Assembly: GCA_039105265.1 (NCBI GenBank)
Contig: JAPFFF010000022.1
Coordinates: 1,798,001-1,862,000, forward strand
Direction: 5' to 3'
From: Tritrichomonas musculus
Taxonomy: Eukaryota; Parabasalia; Tritrichomonadida; Tritrichomonadidae
Length of the DNA: 64,000 nucleotides
Positions 1 to 10,001 of the stretch are shown piece after piece. Position 1 is the first letter of the stretch. Each line of letters begins with the position of its first letter. The notes beneath the pieces were generated by a model. That model saw only the letters and a program-made list of their open reading frames with translations. It did not search any database and was not told where the DNA came from. The position numbers and the translations under genes are program-made.

Positions 1-1
1 G

Positions 2-649
2 GAAGTTGAATGATATTGATGGTAGGGAATCATCTTGCTCCAAAAAACTTGTATTCATTAATTCATCAGAATCACTCGGAGTTATGCGTTTTCTTCTTGG
101 TGTTCTTCGTTTATTGCTGTCAGGTGTTGGTTCATGTATGCTTGTTCTCTTTCTTCTTCCTTTGGTGGCTTGTGGTGTTTGACTCTTTCTCGGTGGTTTG
201 ATGGGTGATGAACGAAAACCATCAGAGCTATAATTTAAATCATCGTTGACAACAATATTGAAGTAATTGATAATTGTATCAAGACTTTTTTTATCTGTTG
301 TGTACTCTTTTAAACTAAGGAATCGATTGCCTTTACTTTTAATACCTGCATTGATTTTGTTCATCAATGAAACAAATCGACGAAACTTGACTTTCATTTC
401 ACGAATCTTTCCCACACTTCTTCCTGTATATTCATTGTTTTGTATTTGATACAACAAATTAATTAAATCATTGGGGTGTTCTAGTTTGTATGTACTGAGA
501 AACGTGTTCTTAAAATAATCTATCGGGTCCTCTAGTTCTTCATCATCATCAGGTTTAGATACCTCACTATCAAATATAGTTTCATCATCAATATTACTCA
601 AATCTAATTCAAAGCTATCAGATGAATTATTTTTATCTTGTTTTGACAT
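2..649 (-). CDS. Partial protein with acidic N-terminus and basic tail
   Basis: An open frame begins at the ATG at 649 on the minus strand (MSKQDKNNSSD...) and stays open for 216 codons to the window edge, so the C-terminus is missing. The first 60 residues are rich in Asp, Glu and Ser. The middle looks helical. From about residue 150 the protein becomes strongly basic and proline-rich, with RKSQTP, KGRRKRT and RRTPRRKR runs resembling nuclear-localisation or DNA-binding tails. It diverges from the fibre gene at 672 with only 22 bp between the start codons. I do not recognise a family. A virion core or DNA-packaging protein would fit the charge pattern, but that is inference. The reading frame is well supported and the function is not. 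Confidence 0.6.
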   Translation of the reverse strand, partial: MSKQDKNNSSDSFELDLSNIDDETIFDSEVSKPDDDEELEDPIDYFKNTFLSTYKLEHPNDLINLLYQIQNNEYTGRSVGKIREMKVKFRRFVSLMNKINAGIKSKGNRFLSLKEYTTDKKSLDTIINYFNIVVNDDLNYSSDGFRSSPIKPPRKSQTPQATKGRRKRTSIHEPTPDSNKRRTPRRKRITPSDSDELMNTSFLEQDDSLPSISFNF

Positions 650-671
650 TGTTTAGTTTCTAATAAATTGA

Positions 672-3600
672 ATGTTTACGATTGAGCAGAGCGGACACAT
701 AACAAAAACAAATACCATTGACGGATTGATTAACGAATACATTAAAAGATATGTCGATAATTATGTTATCAAAGGTGATTCATCGAACGGAAACGTAGGA
801 GGTTCAAACGGTCATGGAATCACTGAGGAACAATTGAATGAAGCTGTTAACGGATTGCGTGATTATGTTATCAACAATTACGCTTTATCAACTGATATAC
901 CCGAACCAATTGATTTAACGAATTATGCATTGAAGACGGATATACCAGAAGTACTCAAAAATAGTGAGTTACAATTGAACATAAAAGAACTATTACCAGA
1001 CGAAATGTTTCAGAAATTGATGGCTGAAGATGTTAAACCATTATCAGCTCAAGCATCAATGTGTTTAACAAGTATAGCAGCTAATGAAGGTCTTCAATCG
1101 GCTTTGGATGTTTGTGCCGAACGATATGTTCCAAAAGATGATTTGAAGAATTACATCACGAGAGATAATTTGAATGTATCAACTGAATACACAATTGAAA
1201 TCAAGACATATATGTTTCCTAATATAGGTCCAGTACCAGAAGAATATGAAGAAAACGGAATGGATACATCTCACGTTTTACCGTTCAAAGAAGGAACACA
1301 TTTGGTTGGTTATAAATTTGACAATAGTGGTAATATATTCCATTTTGATATCAGATTCAAGACAAATGAATTATATGCTGATGATGAATATAACGTTAAA
1401 CAACATGAAGCTGAAGGATTTGAAAGTGAAGGTGAGTATTTTGAATTAGTGTGGGATGAGGTTAGTGGAGCAATTTATGATAAATATCAATACCTTCCAA
1501 TAACAATAACATTAGCAGAAACAGAAGAAAGATTAGCATTGAAGAGTGATATCCCTGAACCAGTTGACTTGACACCGTATTATACTAGTGCACAAGCTGA
1601 TGAGAAGTTTGTTGATGAGGATGAATTGGCTTATGAATTGGATAAGTATGAAACGAAAACAGTTGCAGAAGGAAAATATGCTTTGAAAAGTGAGATTCCA
1701 GAGATTATTGAGGGTCAAACAACAATTCAATTCGAAATCGTCAATAATACAATTCCTGATTTGGATTACAACACATATCATGAACTGATTGAGCAATACG
1801 GGTTGGATATTGTTTCATCAAACAGTTTTTATACGGGTCATTATGTTCATGTAGACTATTCGTACAATGACGATGATGACGAACAACCCTCTCAGATAAT
1901 GCGTATCGAAGGAAGTGATTCAAGTATTTGGTTTTTGTATGACAGCCATGAATTAATCAATCCAGGAACTGGCGATACACCAGAAGTTTTATCGTGTTCA
2001 ATTACCAAAACTATCGAACCAACAGACAGAAACGCTTATTCAGCTAGATATGTGTCGAACACTTATGCTTTGAAGACGGATATACCAGAACCAGTTGACT
2101 TGACACCGTATTATACTAGTGCACAAGCTGATGAGAAGTTTGTTGATGAAGATGAATTAGCTTATGAATTAGATAAATATGCATTGAAAACAGATATACC
2201 AACAATTCCAACTGATTTGGTTAATGAATCTGCATTGAATACTGCATTATACGGAACTGAATTGAATATTGAATATCCGAATCCCGTTCGTGATTATATA
2301 TTTGTAAAACCATACTTACCAGAAACCGATATACATGTGATATTTGATGTTAATTGGGGTTCTAACAAGGATTACATTAACAATATTCAGCATTTTGATT
2401 TGATATTCAAGCCTTATGAAAAATATATGAGAGGATATAGAATGATGTTAGATAATGGATTATCTATTGTATGGTATGACCGTGGTGAATTTATGTTGTG
2501 TAATTCAAGTGGCAATACTCAATGGTTAATCAACGTCATTAAAGCACAAATCGAATCACCATTTATTAAAACTGCAAATGTTGTTGATGAAAATCCAGAA
2601 CAAATCACAATTCAATGTACACAGAATGAAAGTGGTTGTGTAGTTCCTGATGATGATATAAGAAGAGTATTCACAACCAAAAATATTATCGTCAAATTCA
2701 AACGAAATGCTGATGATGCATCATATGAAGAAGTTGAATACGAATACAGTTTATATAAAAGTTTGAATATGATTTACAAATCAACAAGCAATGAATTAAT
2801 AAATATTAATTATAATACCCATATCGTTTCATTGAGAGCTGAGGATGATACACTAACCAATATTTATGATGCGTCTATCACATTAATCCGCAGCCGACCT
2901 GTGAATGATGATATGATTACTTCGGTGAAATATGTGAATGATAACTTTGCACTGAAGTCAAACGTCATAACAGAAGAACAACTAATAAAAAAATGTGCTA
3001 TTGATTGCGGACCGATTACAGAGGGCGGTGAAATATCAATTCATTATCTAAAACTTGAAGATAAGGTAATTAAACTGGAATACATAGTAGGTGATTATGC
3101 GCTATGTTTGGAAATAAGAATATTATTCTATGATACAGCCGCAAATCCTCATAACATTGTTCTTGTATTACATCAAAGAACTGTGTATTTCGACAATTTC
3201 AAATTCCCATTCTATTATGAAGACACTGTTGATATAACATCAGGAAGACCCCTGACATATAATTTCCCAATAGGCGGATATTCTTGGACAACTACTCAGG
3301 AATTATTAGATGCTAAACAAATATATTCAAGATGCATCATGTCCCGAGGTTATTTAGCAAAATATAAGGCTGCTATTTACGGTGCACAATCAAACACAAC
3401 AATCACTCATTACTCACCGATTGAATCATCAATGAACTCTGTTAGTGATTTCGTTATAGGTTCTCCTGTGTATATGACAGGTAAGGTTTACAAACATGTT
3501 GGTGATGAATGGAAACCATCAACAGCAGATGATACAACTGATTGTATTTGTAGTGTCAAAACATCAGGAACATGGAAAGAATATGTCGGTATATGTGTGA

Positions 3601-3833
3601 GAATCGATGACAAAAATAAATGTATCACATTCGCAAGTCATGGCGATTACATTTGCAAAGTTAATGATTCATCATGTTATTCAATCGGTGATGAGGTGTT
3701 TATCGATAATGAAGACAATAAGCTGAAAGTTCTTTCAGGAGAGACAGCAATAACATCAAAAATAAAACGCATGACTGTTGGAATCATTACAAGTATCATT
3801 GATGAAAGAACATTAGCTGTATTCAAAGAGTAA
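672..3833 (+). CDS. Repeat-built fibre/spike protein of element C
   Basis: This 1053-residue protein has the architecture of a trimeric viral or phage fibre. A short N-terminal region that could anchor to the particle is followed by repeated YALKTDIPEP-type modules, with mixed beta domains between them, and a C-terminal domain of about 150 residues starting near residue 890 (AIYGAQSNTTITHYSP). The N-terminus resembles MTGILTK... of the other two fibres only loosely. One module is almost duplicated at DNA level (1560-1650 and 2091-2181). The C-terminal domain is clearly homologous to the end of the element D fibre at 57737-58198, sharing DDTTDCICSV-like and FASHGDY motifs. A host-attachment role is inferred from architecture. 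It diverges from the gene at 649. Confidence 0.7.
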   Translation: MFTIEQSGHITKTNTIDGLINEYIKRYVDNYVIKGDSSNGNVGGSNGHGITEEQLNEAVNGLRDYVINNYALSTDIPEPIDLTNYALKTDIPEVLKNSELQLNIKELLPDEMFQKLMAEDVKPLSAQASMCLTSIAANEGLQSALDVCAERYVPKDDLKNYITRDNLNVSTEYTIEIKTYMFPNIGPVPEEYEENGMDTSHVLPFKEGTHLVGYKFDNSGNIFHFDIRFKTNELYADDEYNVKQHEAEGFESEGEYFELVWDEVSGAIYDKYQYLPITITLAETEERLALKSDIPEPVDLTPYYTSAQADEKFVDEDELAYELDKYETKTVAEGKYALKSEIPEIIEGQTTIQFEIVNNTIPDLDYNTYHELIEQYGLDIVSSNSFYTGHYVHVDYSYNDDDDEQPSQIMRIEGSDSSIWFLYDSHELINPGTGDTPEVLSCSITKTIEPTDRNAYSARYVSNTYALKTDIPEPVDLTPYYTSAQADEKFVDEDELAYELDKYALKTDIPTIPTDLVNESALNTALYGTELNIEYPNPVRDYIFVKPYLPETDIHVIFDVNWGSNKDYINNIQHFDLIFKPYEKYMRGYRMMLDNGLSIVWYDRGEFMLCNSSGNTQWLINVIKAQIESPFIKTANVVDENPEQITIQCTQNESGCVVPDDDIRRVFTTKNIIVKFKRNADDASYEEVEYEYSLYKSLNMIYKSTSNELININYNTHIVSLRAEDDTLTNIYDASITLIRSRPVNDDMITSVKYVNDNFALKSNVITEEQLIKKCAIDCGPITEGGEISIHYLKLEDKVIKLEYIVGDYALCLEIRILFYDTAANPHNIVLVLHQRTVYFDNFKFPFYYEDTVDITSGRPLTYNFPIGGYSWTTTQELLDAKQIYSRCIMSRGYLAKYKAAIYGAQSNTTITHYSPIESSMNSVSDFVIGSPVYMTGKVYKHVGDEWKPSTADDTTDCICSVKTSGTWKEYVGICVRIDDKNKCITFASHGDYICKVNDSSCYSIGDEVFIDNEDNKLKVLSGETAITSKIKRMTVGIITSIIDERTLAVFKE
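1560..2181 (+). repeat. Near-identical 91-bp direct repeats within the fibre gene
   Basis: Positions 1560-1650 and 2091-2181 carry nearly the same 91 bases, encoding the PVDLTPYYTSAQADEKF module and the following DEDELAYEL segment. The few differences are synonymous by eye (for example GAGGATGAATTGG against GAAGATGAATTAG). This suggests recent duplication or gene conversion of a fibre module. Confidence 0.9.
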
Positions 3834-4040
3834 ATCATTTGATTGATTTTCATTTTATTTTTGTTCATTTATTTATTAATTCATGGTTTCAATACATATC
3901 TGGTCAAAGAAGAATTTTTTCATTCAAAAAGTTCTCGAAAAATTTTTCGCAAATATTGCTATAAATGTGTAAACCAATATAGTATATAACCATTTAAATA
4001 TAAATCTGTAAATGAAAACTATTATTATACGGCAATGATA

Positions 4041-4107
4041 TGGCATGATGGGTATTGCGTCTACAGAGACCTTGTAAAGGTGGTAGGTTCGATTCACATA
4101 CATGACA
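4041..4107 (+). ncRNA. tRNA-like sequence with A-box and B-box (element C)
   Basis: TGGCATGATGGG resembles the pol III A-box and GGTTCGATTC at 4086-4095 matches the B-box consensus, at normal tRNA spacing. The ends TGGCATG and CATGACA can pair at six of seven positions. A TTGTAAA loop lies between ACC and GGT, which would give a GTA (Tyr) anticodon, but the anticodon and T stems are poor. It lies between the convergent fibre and KilA-N genes. It could be a degenerate tRNA, a tRNA-like structural RNA or chance. Two other elements carry comparable sequences. Confidence 0.35.
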
Positions 4108-4249
4108 CTTTTCTGTATTATTTTATATATTATCCTAGAAAATGTAGAAAGCAACCGCTGGATTCGAAAGATAATAATATAAGAGAGGCAGAATGTACAA
4201 CCCGTATACATTAAAACAATTCATGAAAAAAAACTATTATAAATGGTTT

Positions 4250-4388
4250 CCCACAAAGAACCGTCAAAAAACTAAAAACACTTTAACGTGTTCCCACAAA
4301 GAACCGTCAAAATACACCGTACTCTTTACATTAATAATCTTTATACATATTACTTTAATAATAACACTGAATGACGGTTCTTTGTGGG
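4250..4388. repeat. 17-bp repeat: two direct copies and one inverted copy
   Basis: CCCACAAAGAACCGTCA occurs at 4250-4266 and 4293-4309, and its exact reverse complement at 4372-4388. The arms could form alternative hairpins. The stretch 3834-4475 has no convincing gene; it holds the tRNA-like sequence, this repeat and AT-rich DNA. The position between two convergent 3' ends suits a termination, replication or recombination site, but nothing proves a role. Confidence 0.85.
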
Positions 4389-4475
4389 TTTTTGCCCCGA
4401 AGTTCTATTTTTTTTTGTTCAAACAGTGGAGTACAAAAATAAAAACATATAAATGTGTCATTTATTTTTATTCAT

Positions 4476-5231
4476 TTATGATTGAAATTGATTGAAGTAT
4501 TCATCAATGAGTGTGTGTAATTGTTCAAGATGTCTTGTTTGAATTCTTATCGTACACATATTGATATCGTAATCATCAGCACCAAATGTACGTTTGACAA
4601 TATTTTTGATATCTTTGTTCGGACTCATCGCTATTGGTAAATTATCTTTGAAATACCATCTTTCTTCTTCATTACGGTAATGATTGATGATTTGTCGAAA
4701 GTTAGATTTATGACGACGGACTAAATGAAGAATAACATTTTCATTATCGTTTGGTATTGTATCTTTCCAAATCAAATATTTATAATCATGTTCCCTATTG
4801 ACTGGAACCATTCGAGGTCGTTGTTCATTGATTGTTTCAGTTAATTGTTGTCTTTCACGTTCAAAATGAGAATCAAGAAGCTTCATGATATTCCAAGCAT
4901 ATTTTGGTGATGCCCACATGGCAACATGATTGACAAGCAATCGGTGAACATAATAACCTCGTAATTGAACTGGCAATTCATCACGTTTTTCATATAATTT
5001 TTCTAGGCTCGGAATTCCGAGGGTAGCATTTTCAAGGAATTCCTTGGTTGATTTGTTTTCGAACCAATGAAAAGCATTCTTTGTTGATTTACAAGCTGTT
5101 ATGATTGATTGCATTTGATACATATCATCTTGTTTTGAATGAATGATTCTTAAATGTTGATTGTATTGAAGATATTCATAATCATTGTTGATGGCTTGAA
5201 CTGTTGCTGTTTGGTTGTTAGTTGCTGACAT
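4476..5231 (-). CDS. KilA-N domain protein (element C)
   Basis: This 251-residue protein shows a KilA-N-like core: an N-terminal strand/helix region, then WFENKSTKEF near residue 57 and GYYVHRLLVNHVAMWASPKY around residues 92-111, matching the G-x-[WY]-V-H ... A-x-W-x-SP signature. A C-terminal domain (HDYKYLIWK ... LHLVRRHKSNF) is shared with the element B copy at 22602-23345. KilA-N proteins are DNA-binding proteins of large DNA viruses and phages, so a regulatory or replication role is plausible. It lies downstream of PolB on the same strand. A T-rich run (TTTTATTTTT) precedes the start, as at other genes here. Confidence 0.75.
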   Translation of the reverse strand: MSATNNQTATVQAINNDYEYLQYNQHLRIIHSKQDDMYQMQSIITACKSTKNAFHWFENKSTKEFLENATLGIPSLEKLYEKRDELPVQLRGYYVHRLLVNHVAMWASPKYAWNIMKLLDSHFERERQQLTETINEQRPRMVPVNREHDYKYLIWKDTIPNDNENVILHLVRRHKSNFRQIINHYRNEEERWYFKDNLPIAMSPNKDIKNIVKRTFGADDYDINMCTIRIQTRHLEQLHTLIDEYFNQFQS

Positions 5232-5278
5232 TGTAGCTGTTTGATTAGCTGATAAAAAATTGATTTAAAAATAAAACA

Positions 5279-5312
5279 ATTTTGCAAAGCAAAAGGGGAC
5301 AAGGTCCCTTCA
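5279..5312. repeat. Tandem triloop-hairpin repeat, intergenic copy
   Basis: The 34 bases form two adjacent mini-hairpins: TTTTGC-aaa-GCAAAA followed by GGGAC-aag-GTCCC. The reverse complement is about 88% identical to a segment inside the ATPase gene at 12121-12154, where the stems are kept and the triloops differ. It lies between the KilA-N start and the PolB stop. Confidence 0.8.
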
Positions 5313-5372
5313 AAAATAAATTGATTTTCATTGATTGTTTTTCTACTGCGGAAATTTCCGCACTAACTTCAT

Positions 5373-8300
5373 TTAATGATTCTCAATGAAATAATCCTTT
5401 GCAGTGAAACCATTGACATAAGGACAACAACAATGATTTGATAATACTAACATTTTTGAATGTGCTGCTGTTAAAGCATTTTTGATAACAGTTATTTTAC
5501 TCATCAGTTGTGAATTTAATTGAAGGTTTATGTTCTTTCCTTTCATTATTGTTTGTCTGTCAATGATATCTTTATAATCAGTTGATTTGATGTTGTTCTT
5601 CTTCAATGATATGCCTTTGAGCTTTAATGAAATTGTTTTGTCATCTGACCAAATCGTATAACACTTAGCGCACAAAGCAATTTGATTTGCTCCGAACTTT
5701 TCTACACAGCATCCGAGAATCTTTTTCTCATCATATACATCATTGATTGCAGGGTTTGGCATGAAGCTATAAATGTGTTTGTCATAAAATGATTTGTCTT
5801 TGATGACATAATCAAACAACTGGTCAATCGGTTTATTCATATCACCAGCTATAGACATGTACAGGCTATCTGTATCGACCGAGTTGAAATGAACCTTATT
5901 CATGTCAATGCATTTGTATAGAAAGTCATAAAGGAAAGTCAAATACCAGTATTTCGCATTGTCTAATGTCCAGAATGATTCCTGAAGACATGTGTTGCAT
6001 TTGAATGAATGAGGTTGTGATTGTATCAAATAACAATCATTTGACAGTTTACATCCATTGCGATAAGTATCGGATGCTATCAATTGAAAAGCTTTATTTT
6101 TATCAACAATTCTGACTTTATTGAAGTTCTCTGAATTCATTCCGTCATATCCGTAAGAACCATTCATGCTAATCTTGTAAAACTTTTCGTTCCTGTGTGC
6201 CTTTCCTGACAATATATCTTGACGCTTCTTCATAAACTCACAAACAAATTGATTGAATCCGTCATGAGCTTCATATAAACTTAAGCTCTTAATGTCATCA
6301 ACTATAAGTCCGTGGTCGATTAAAAACCATAAATAATAGTTCGAGAACGTCATAAATGTACCGCATGTATCAAGCAACATTGTCAGCTTTCTTGTTTCTT
6401 TATCTGCTGAATTCAGTTTATTGTCTTTCATGTATTTGTACATATAACTTCCAATCGTTTGTTCATCATTCATTATATTGATATTTCTAAACACAGGAGG
6501 GAAATTAATCAAATCATTAATTTTATTCTTCGGACATCTCAATTTGACTTCAGCTTTGAATATAAACTCAGGGTTTGCATCAAATCGCTTCTTTGATTGA
6601 ATGATATTCATTGCAGTATTAAGAACCTTTTCATTCTTGTTTCCATCTTCATCATAAACATCAAATCGTTTTATAAATGAACCAGGCATGTACATGATTC
6701 CTCCGTGATAAGGATTAAATGAATGTTTTACTGAACTGAATGATGAAGGATACAATGAATTGAAATCAATACCAGCAACGTGAGAGACTGTGTTTGAAGT
6801 GTCATAGCTAATGATTCTGTCATTAACGGCATCATATTTGAGTTTATTGATTAATGTTTGACCTCTGATGTTCACACGATGAAGTACATTTGATAATCCT
6901 CCCGTTATGTTCTCTCTCAAATTGTAGTATTCTTTTTCATCAGTTATGAGTGTTGGCAGGTGATGGAGCTTGCAGAATTTCTTCAATTGTATTTTGGTTC
7001 TTGTTATCTTGTCATCATCACGTTGTCGTAAACGATTACATTCAGCACAAGCAAGTAAACAGTTATCAATCTGATGTCCTTTATTGTTATCTATTCGGTC
7101 AAGTGTTGGTTTGTTGGTATGAGTAAAGTGTTCACCACACAAATGACATTTACCTGTTTCATTTGATTCATACAATTTCATGAAAGCATCAAAATCCTTT
7201 TCACTAACACATTTTGATATATCACGTTGATTTTGATTGGATTGGTTATGTTTCATGTCTTGTTTTCGATAGTTATCACATTTATTTAACCACCATTTCA
7301 TTATTGGTTTAAATGTATTTGATTTATTGATGATTTCATAGTCGTTCTTAGGATTGAAATCTTTATAAGCGAGAGCATATTTGATACATGATGCGTTCTT
7401 TGACAATGAAAGATTGCTAATCAAATCAACTTTGTATTCAGCATTCATTTGAATAAGGTTGTCAATCGGTTTAATCATCATTTCAACATCATTGTCATTG
7501 TATGATAACAAATAATCCCAACGTGTTGCAAACCTCTTTGAATCAATCAAATACTCTTCATAATCAGCTTTTGTTAATGGATTCTTTTGATTGAGATAAC
7601 TGTAAAAATCTTCATATTTGAACGGTTCACTCTTTGATAACACTTCATTATAATTATCACTGTTGATTGCTTCATAAGGAAATACACCTTTCGAACTGTT
7701 AGAAATCCCACCAAAATCAATTCCAAATTGTTTGAGCGTACCACCAGCAACAAATGCTTGTGCGTCAATGAATCGTAATCGAATAGGATACTTTGATGAT
7801 TTCAATATGAATTGTTTCAATGATGTAGCTGTTCCAATCATTCCGCTATCGATAGACCAATGATTTTTAATCAATTGCTCTTTGAATAAGTTTGAATCAA
7901 ATCGTGATGAATTAAAACCGAATACTGTTATTGTTTTCAATGATGTATCTATTTTATTGAGTTCTTCTTCCGATTTATCTTTAATAAAGCTCTTCAAATG
8001 ATTCAACTTATCAACATACACATCACAGCCAACAACAAATAACCATTCAATCCAATTAGCTATGAATTCATTTGTTCTTATATCAAAGTTCTTTGTTATC
8101 AAACCTTTATCAAGCTTCACACATGATGAAACACTCAAAGGAATCAATCGAGAATTGATAACTGATTTATTACTGACTTTCTTTTCAATCTTTTGCTCCA
8201 TTGTTTCAAAATCATAAGTGATATAATGAATTGTTGGCTTCCATTCAAGTTCATATGAAAGACAATACAAATAAACAGGATTGTTTAAAATGTGTGGACA

Positions 8301-9914
8301 ATATGGCAAAGCTTCTCGTGAAGGTATGAAATCCTTTTTGAATTTACCATCACATTTCTTGACATGGTTGTTGAATCTATCCATATGTTCATGTCCTTTG
8401 TGAATGTATGAACCACAATGAGGACAAATATGAATATTTGTTAATGCTTCAGCATTGATGATGTACATTATGTGAATTATCTTATCCTTTGAATACAAGA
8501 GAGCTGAAAACGTTTTATTGTTATCGTCAGTGTTATGCCATTGGTCTTGTAAATCGAAAAAGCCTTTTTTATCTGTTTCAGTTTGGTTGTATTCATAAAT
8601 GTTGACATTGATGTTATGCTTCTTCGCTGATTCTTTCATTTCTTCAATTGTGATTCCTTTGAAGGTGTTGATTAATTGTTTTGCTGCTTTTGAAGGCTTC
8701 TTTGTATAACTCAAACCGTGTTCATCACATAATATTTTCTTTGCTGCTGCTGTTCTGTCAGAGATTGTAAAAGGTTTTTTCATTAATTCTTTATTCAAAC
8801 AACAAGCAAGGAAACGATACCAACACAAACAATCATCAACGTTATCAATAATGATATATTTATTTTTGCCAAACAATTCTGAAACTTCATCAATCTTTCC
8901 TGTTATCTTAACTACACGAGAGATTGTAAATGAAACAGACCAAACAATACACAATTTGATGTTTGAAGTAGTGGTTTCATATTCATGTATTTTTGATTCA
9001 ATATACAGTTTAACTTTGTCAACATCTTTACTCTCTCTAACTATTATCGGAATTGATGATTTATAGTTCTTCCATTTGATTTCACTTGCTTCATACGTAT
9101 ATCTTTCGTTTTCATTCTTGGGCGGTATCTCAAATATGCCTGTCAATTGAAAATATATTTTGAACGGTTTCACTTCTTGTTTAAACACTGTCTCAGTTAA
9201 ATATTCATTGATGTCTTCAATTGATGAAACTCCGTTTTTGTAATATATTTTAATCGGTTCTTTACTGTCTTCATCTAATCGTTCAACCTTTTCACTATCA
9301 TTTGGGTATTGGTCAATGAAATGACTGCATGCTTCAACTGCTTCATCAAAGTTCTCAGGTTCATTGATTATGAAATATGAATCATGTTTTGAATGAACAC
9401 CTTTATAGCCAAACTTTTTGATGTATTCAACCAATTCAGCATTTTCATTGTTGAATCGAATGTCTTCATATCGTTGTGGCAGTTTGTTTGTCTTTGGTGG
9501 TAATGGTCTCAATAATATATTTTCAGATTTAATTAATTGAAGGGCTTTGTTGAGTGCATCATGAGCAATTTTAATGTTGTCCTCGATTTGTTTTTGTTTT
9601 AGTTGTTGTTCATCATCTTGTTCTTCTTCTTCAAATTGTTCCTCTTCCTCCTCTTCTTCTTGTTCTTCTGCTTCTTTCTTCATTCTATTGACGAAAGCTA
9701 ATATTGTTGTATCATTGATTCTATCACCTTCATGTTCTCTAAAACCGAATGAATTCAGATAATTTTCTAAGATTGATTTGAAGTGTTTAACATCATAATC
9801 ACTAGGTTTAGATGTTGATAAGCGAGGTTTTAATTGAAGTTCATTATTGATATACCTGATTTGTTCAATAACAAATGATTTGGTATCTTTTTGATAGTAA
9901 TAACGAGAACTCAT
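5373..9914 (-). CDS. polB: Protein-primed-type DNA polymerase B with OTU-like and HNH domains (element C)
   Basis: This 1513-residue polymerase would replicate the element. In order: an acidic helical N-terminus with a Glu-rich run near residues 85-105; an OTU-like region with DDCLCWYRFL (Cys about 364) and a later HIMYI; a CPHC...H...C zinc-finger-like segment; exonuclease motif I YDFETM with D568; exonuclease III YNDNDVEMM; an HNH domain near residues 922-965 (CHLCGEHF ... DRIDNN ... CAECN); palm motif A DFNSLYPSSF with D1050; motif B NGSYGYD; motif C DTDS at 1347-1350. It ends soon after the palm and thumb and lacks the primase-like extension of the element A enzyme. The OTU-like and zinc-finger segments resemble those of other Polinton polymerases. 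The start is supported by a T-run upstream. Confidence 0.9.
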   Translation of the reverse strand: MSSRYYYQKDTKSFVIEQIRYINNELQLKPRLSTSKPSDYDVKHFKSILENYLNSFGFREHEGDRINDTTILAFVNRMKKEAEEQEEEEEEEQFEEEEQDDEQQLKQKQIEDNIKIAHDALNKALQLIKSENILLRPLPPKTNKLPQRYEDIRFNNENAELVEYIKKFGYKGVHSKHDSYFIINEPENFDEAVEACSHFIDQYPNDSEKVERLDEDSKEPIKIYYKNGVSSIEDINEYLTETVFKQEVKPFKIYFQLTGIFEIPPKNENERYTYEASEIKWKNYKSSIPIIVRESKDVDKVKLYIESKIHEYETTTSNIKLCIVWSVSFTISRVVKITGKIDEVSELFGKNKYIIIDNVDDCLCWYRFLACCLNKELMKKPFTISDRTAAAKKILCDEHGLSYTKKPSKAAKQLINTFKGITIEEMKESAKKHNINVNIYEYNQTETDKKGFFDLQDQWHNTDDNNKTFSALLYSKDKIIHIMYIINAEALTNIHICPHCGSYIHKGHEHMDRFNNHVKKCDGKFKKDFIPSREALPYCPHILNNPVYLYCLSYELEWKPTIHYITYDFETMEQKIEKKVSNKSVINSRLIPLSVSSCVKLDKGLITKNFDIRTNEFIANWIEWLFVVGCDVYVDKLNHLKSFIKDKSEEELNKIDTSLKTITVFGFNSSRFDSNLFKEQLIKNHWSIDSGMIGTATSLKQFILKSSKYPIRLRFIDAQAFVAGGTLKQFGIDFGGISNSSKGVFPYEAINSDNYNEVLSKSEPFKYEDFYSYLNQKNPLTKADYEEYLIDSKRFATRWDYLLSYNDNDVEMMIKPIDNLIQMNAEYKVDLISNLSLSKNASCIKYALAYKDFNPKNDYEIINKSNTFKPIMKWWLNKCDNYRKQDMKHNQSNQNQRDISKCVSEKDFDAFMKLYESNETGKCHLCGEHFTHTNKPTLDRIDNNKGHQIDNCLLACAECNRLRQRDDDKITRTKIQLKKFCKLHHLPTLITDEKEYYNLRENITGGLSNVLHRVNIRGQTLINKLKYDAVNDRIISYDTSNTVSHVAGIDFNSLYPSSFSSVKHSFNPYHGGIMYMPGSFIKRFDVYDEDGNKNEKVLNTAMNIIQSKKRFDANPEFIFKAEVKLRCPKNKINDLINFPPVFRNINIMNDEQTIGSYMYKYMKDNKLNSADKETRKLTMLLDTCGTFMTFSNYYLWFLIDHGLIVDDIKSLSLYEAHDGFNQFVCEFMKKRQDILSGKAHRNEKFYKISMNGSYGYDGMNSENFNKVRIVDKNKAFQLIASDTYRNGCKLSNDCYLIQSQPHSFKCNTCLQESFWTLDNAKYWYLTFLYDFLYKCIDMNKVHFNSVDTDSLYMSIAGDMNKPIDQLFDYVIKDKSFYDKHIYSFMPNPAINDVYDEKKILGCCVEKFGANQIALCAKCYTIWSDDKTISLKLKGISLKKNNIKSTDYKDIIDRQTIMKGKNINLQLNSQLMSKITVIKNALTAAHSKMLVLSNHCCCPYVNGFTAKDYFIENH

Positions 9915-10001
9915 TTATGATATAATTAAAAAATCAAATTATTTGAAATTTGAAAAATGTTAAATCAAAAAAAAATAATTCAGGTTTTTTATTTCATTGA
10001 A

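Noticed and set aside
3850-4040. Alternative genetic code (TGA or TAG as sense)
   Set aside because: Real genes end in TAA, TGA and TAG at positions supported by homologues, so the standard code fits.
4193-4495. 100-codon ORF on the plus strand
   Set aside because: It runs through the direct/inverted 17-bp repeats, has no homologue in other elements and overlaps the 3' end of the KilA-N gene.
7574-7768. Small ORF inside the element C polymerase on the same strand
   Set aside because: Out-of-frame shadow of the polymerase reading frame, with no independent support.
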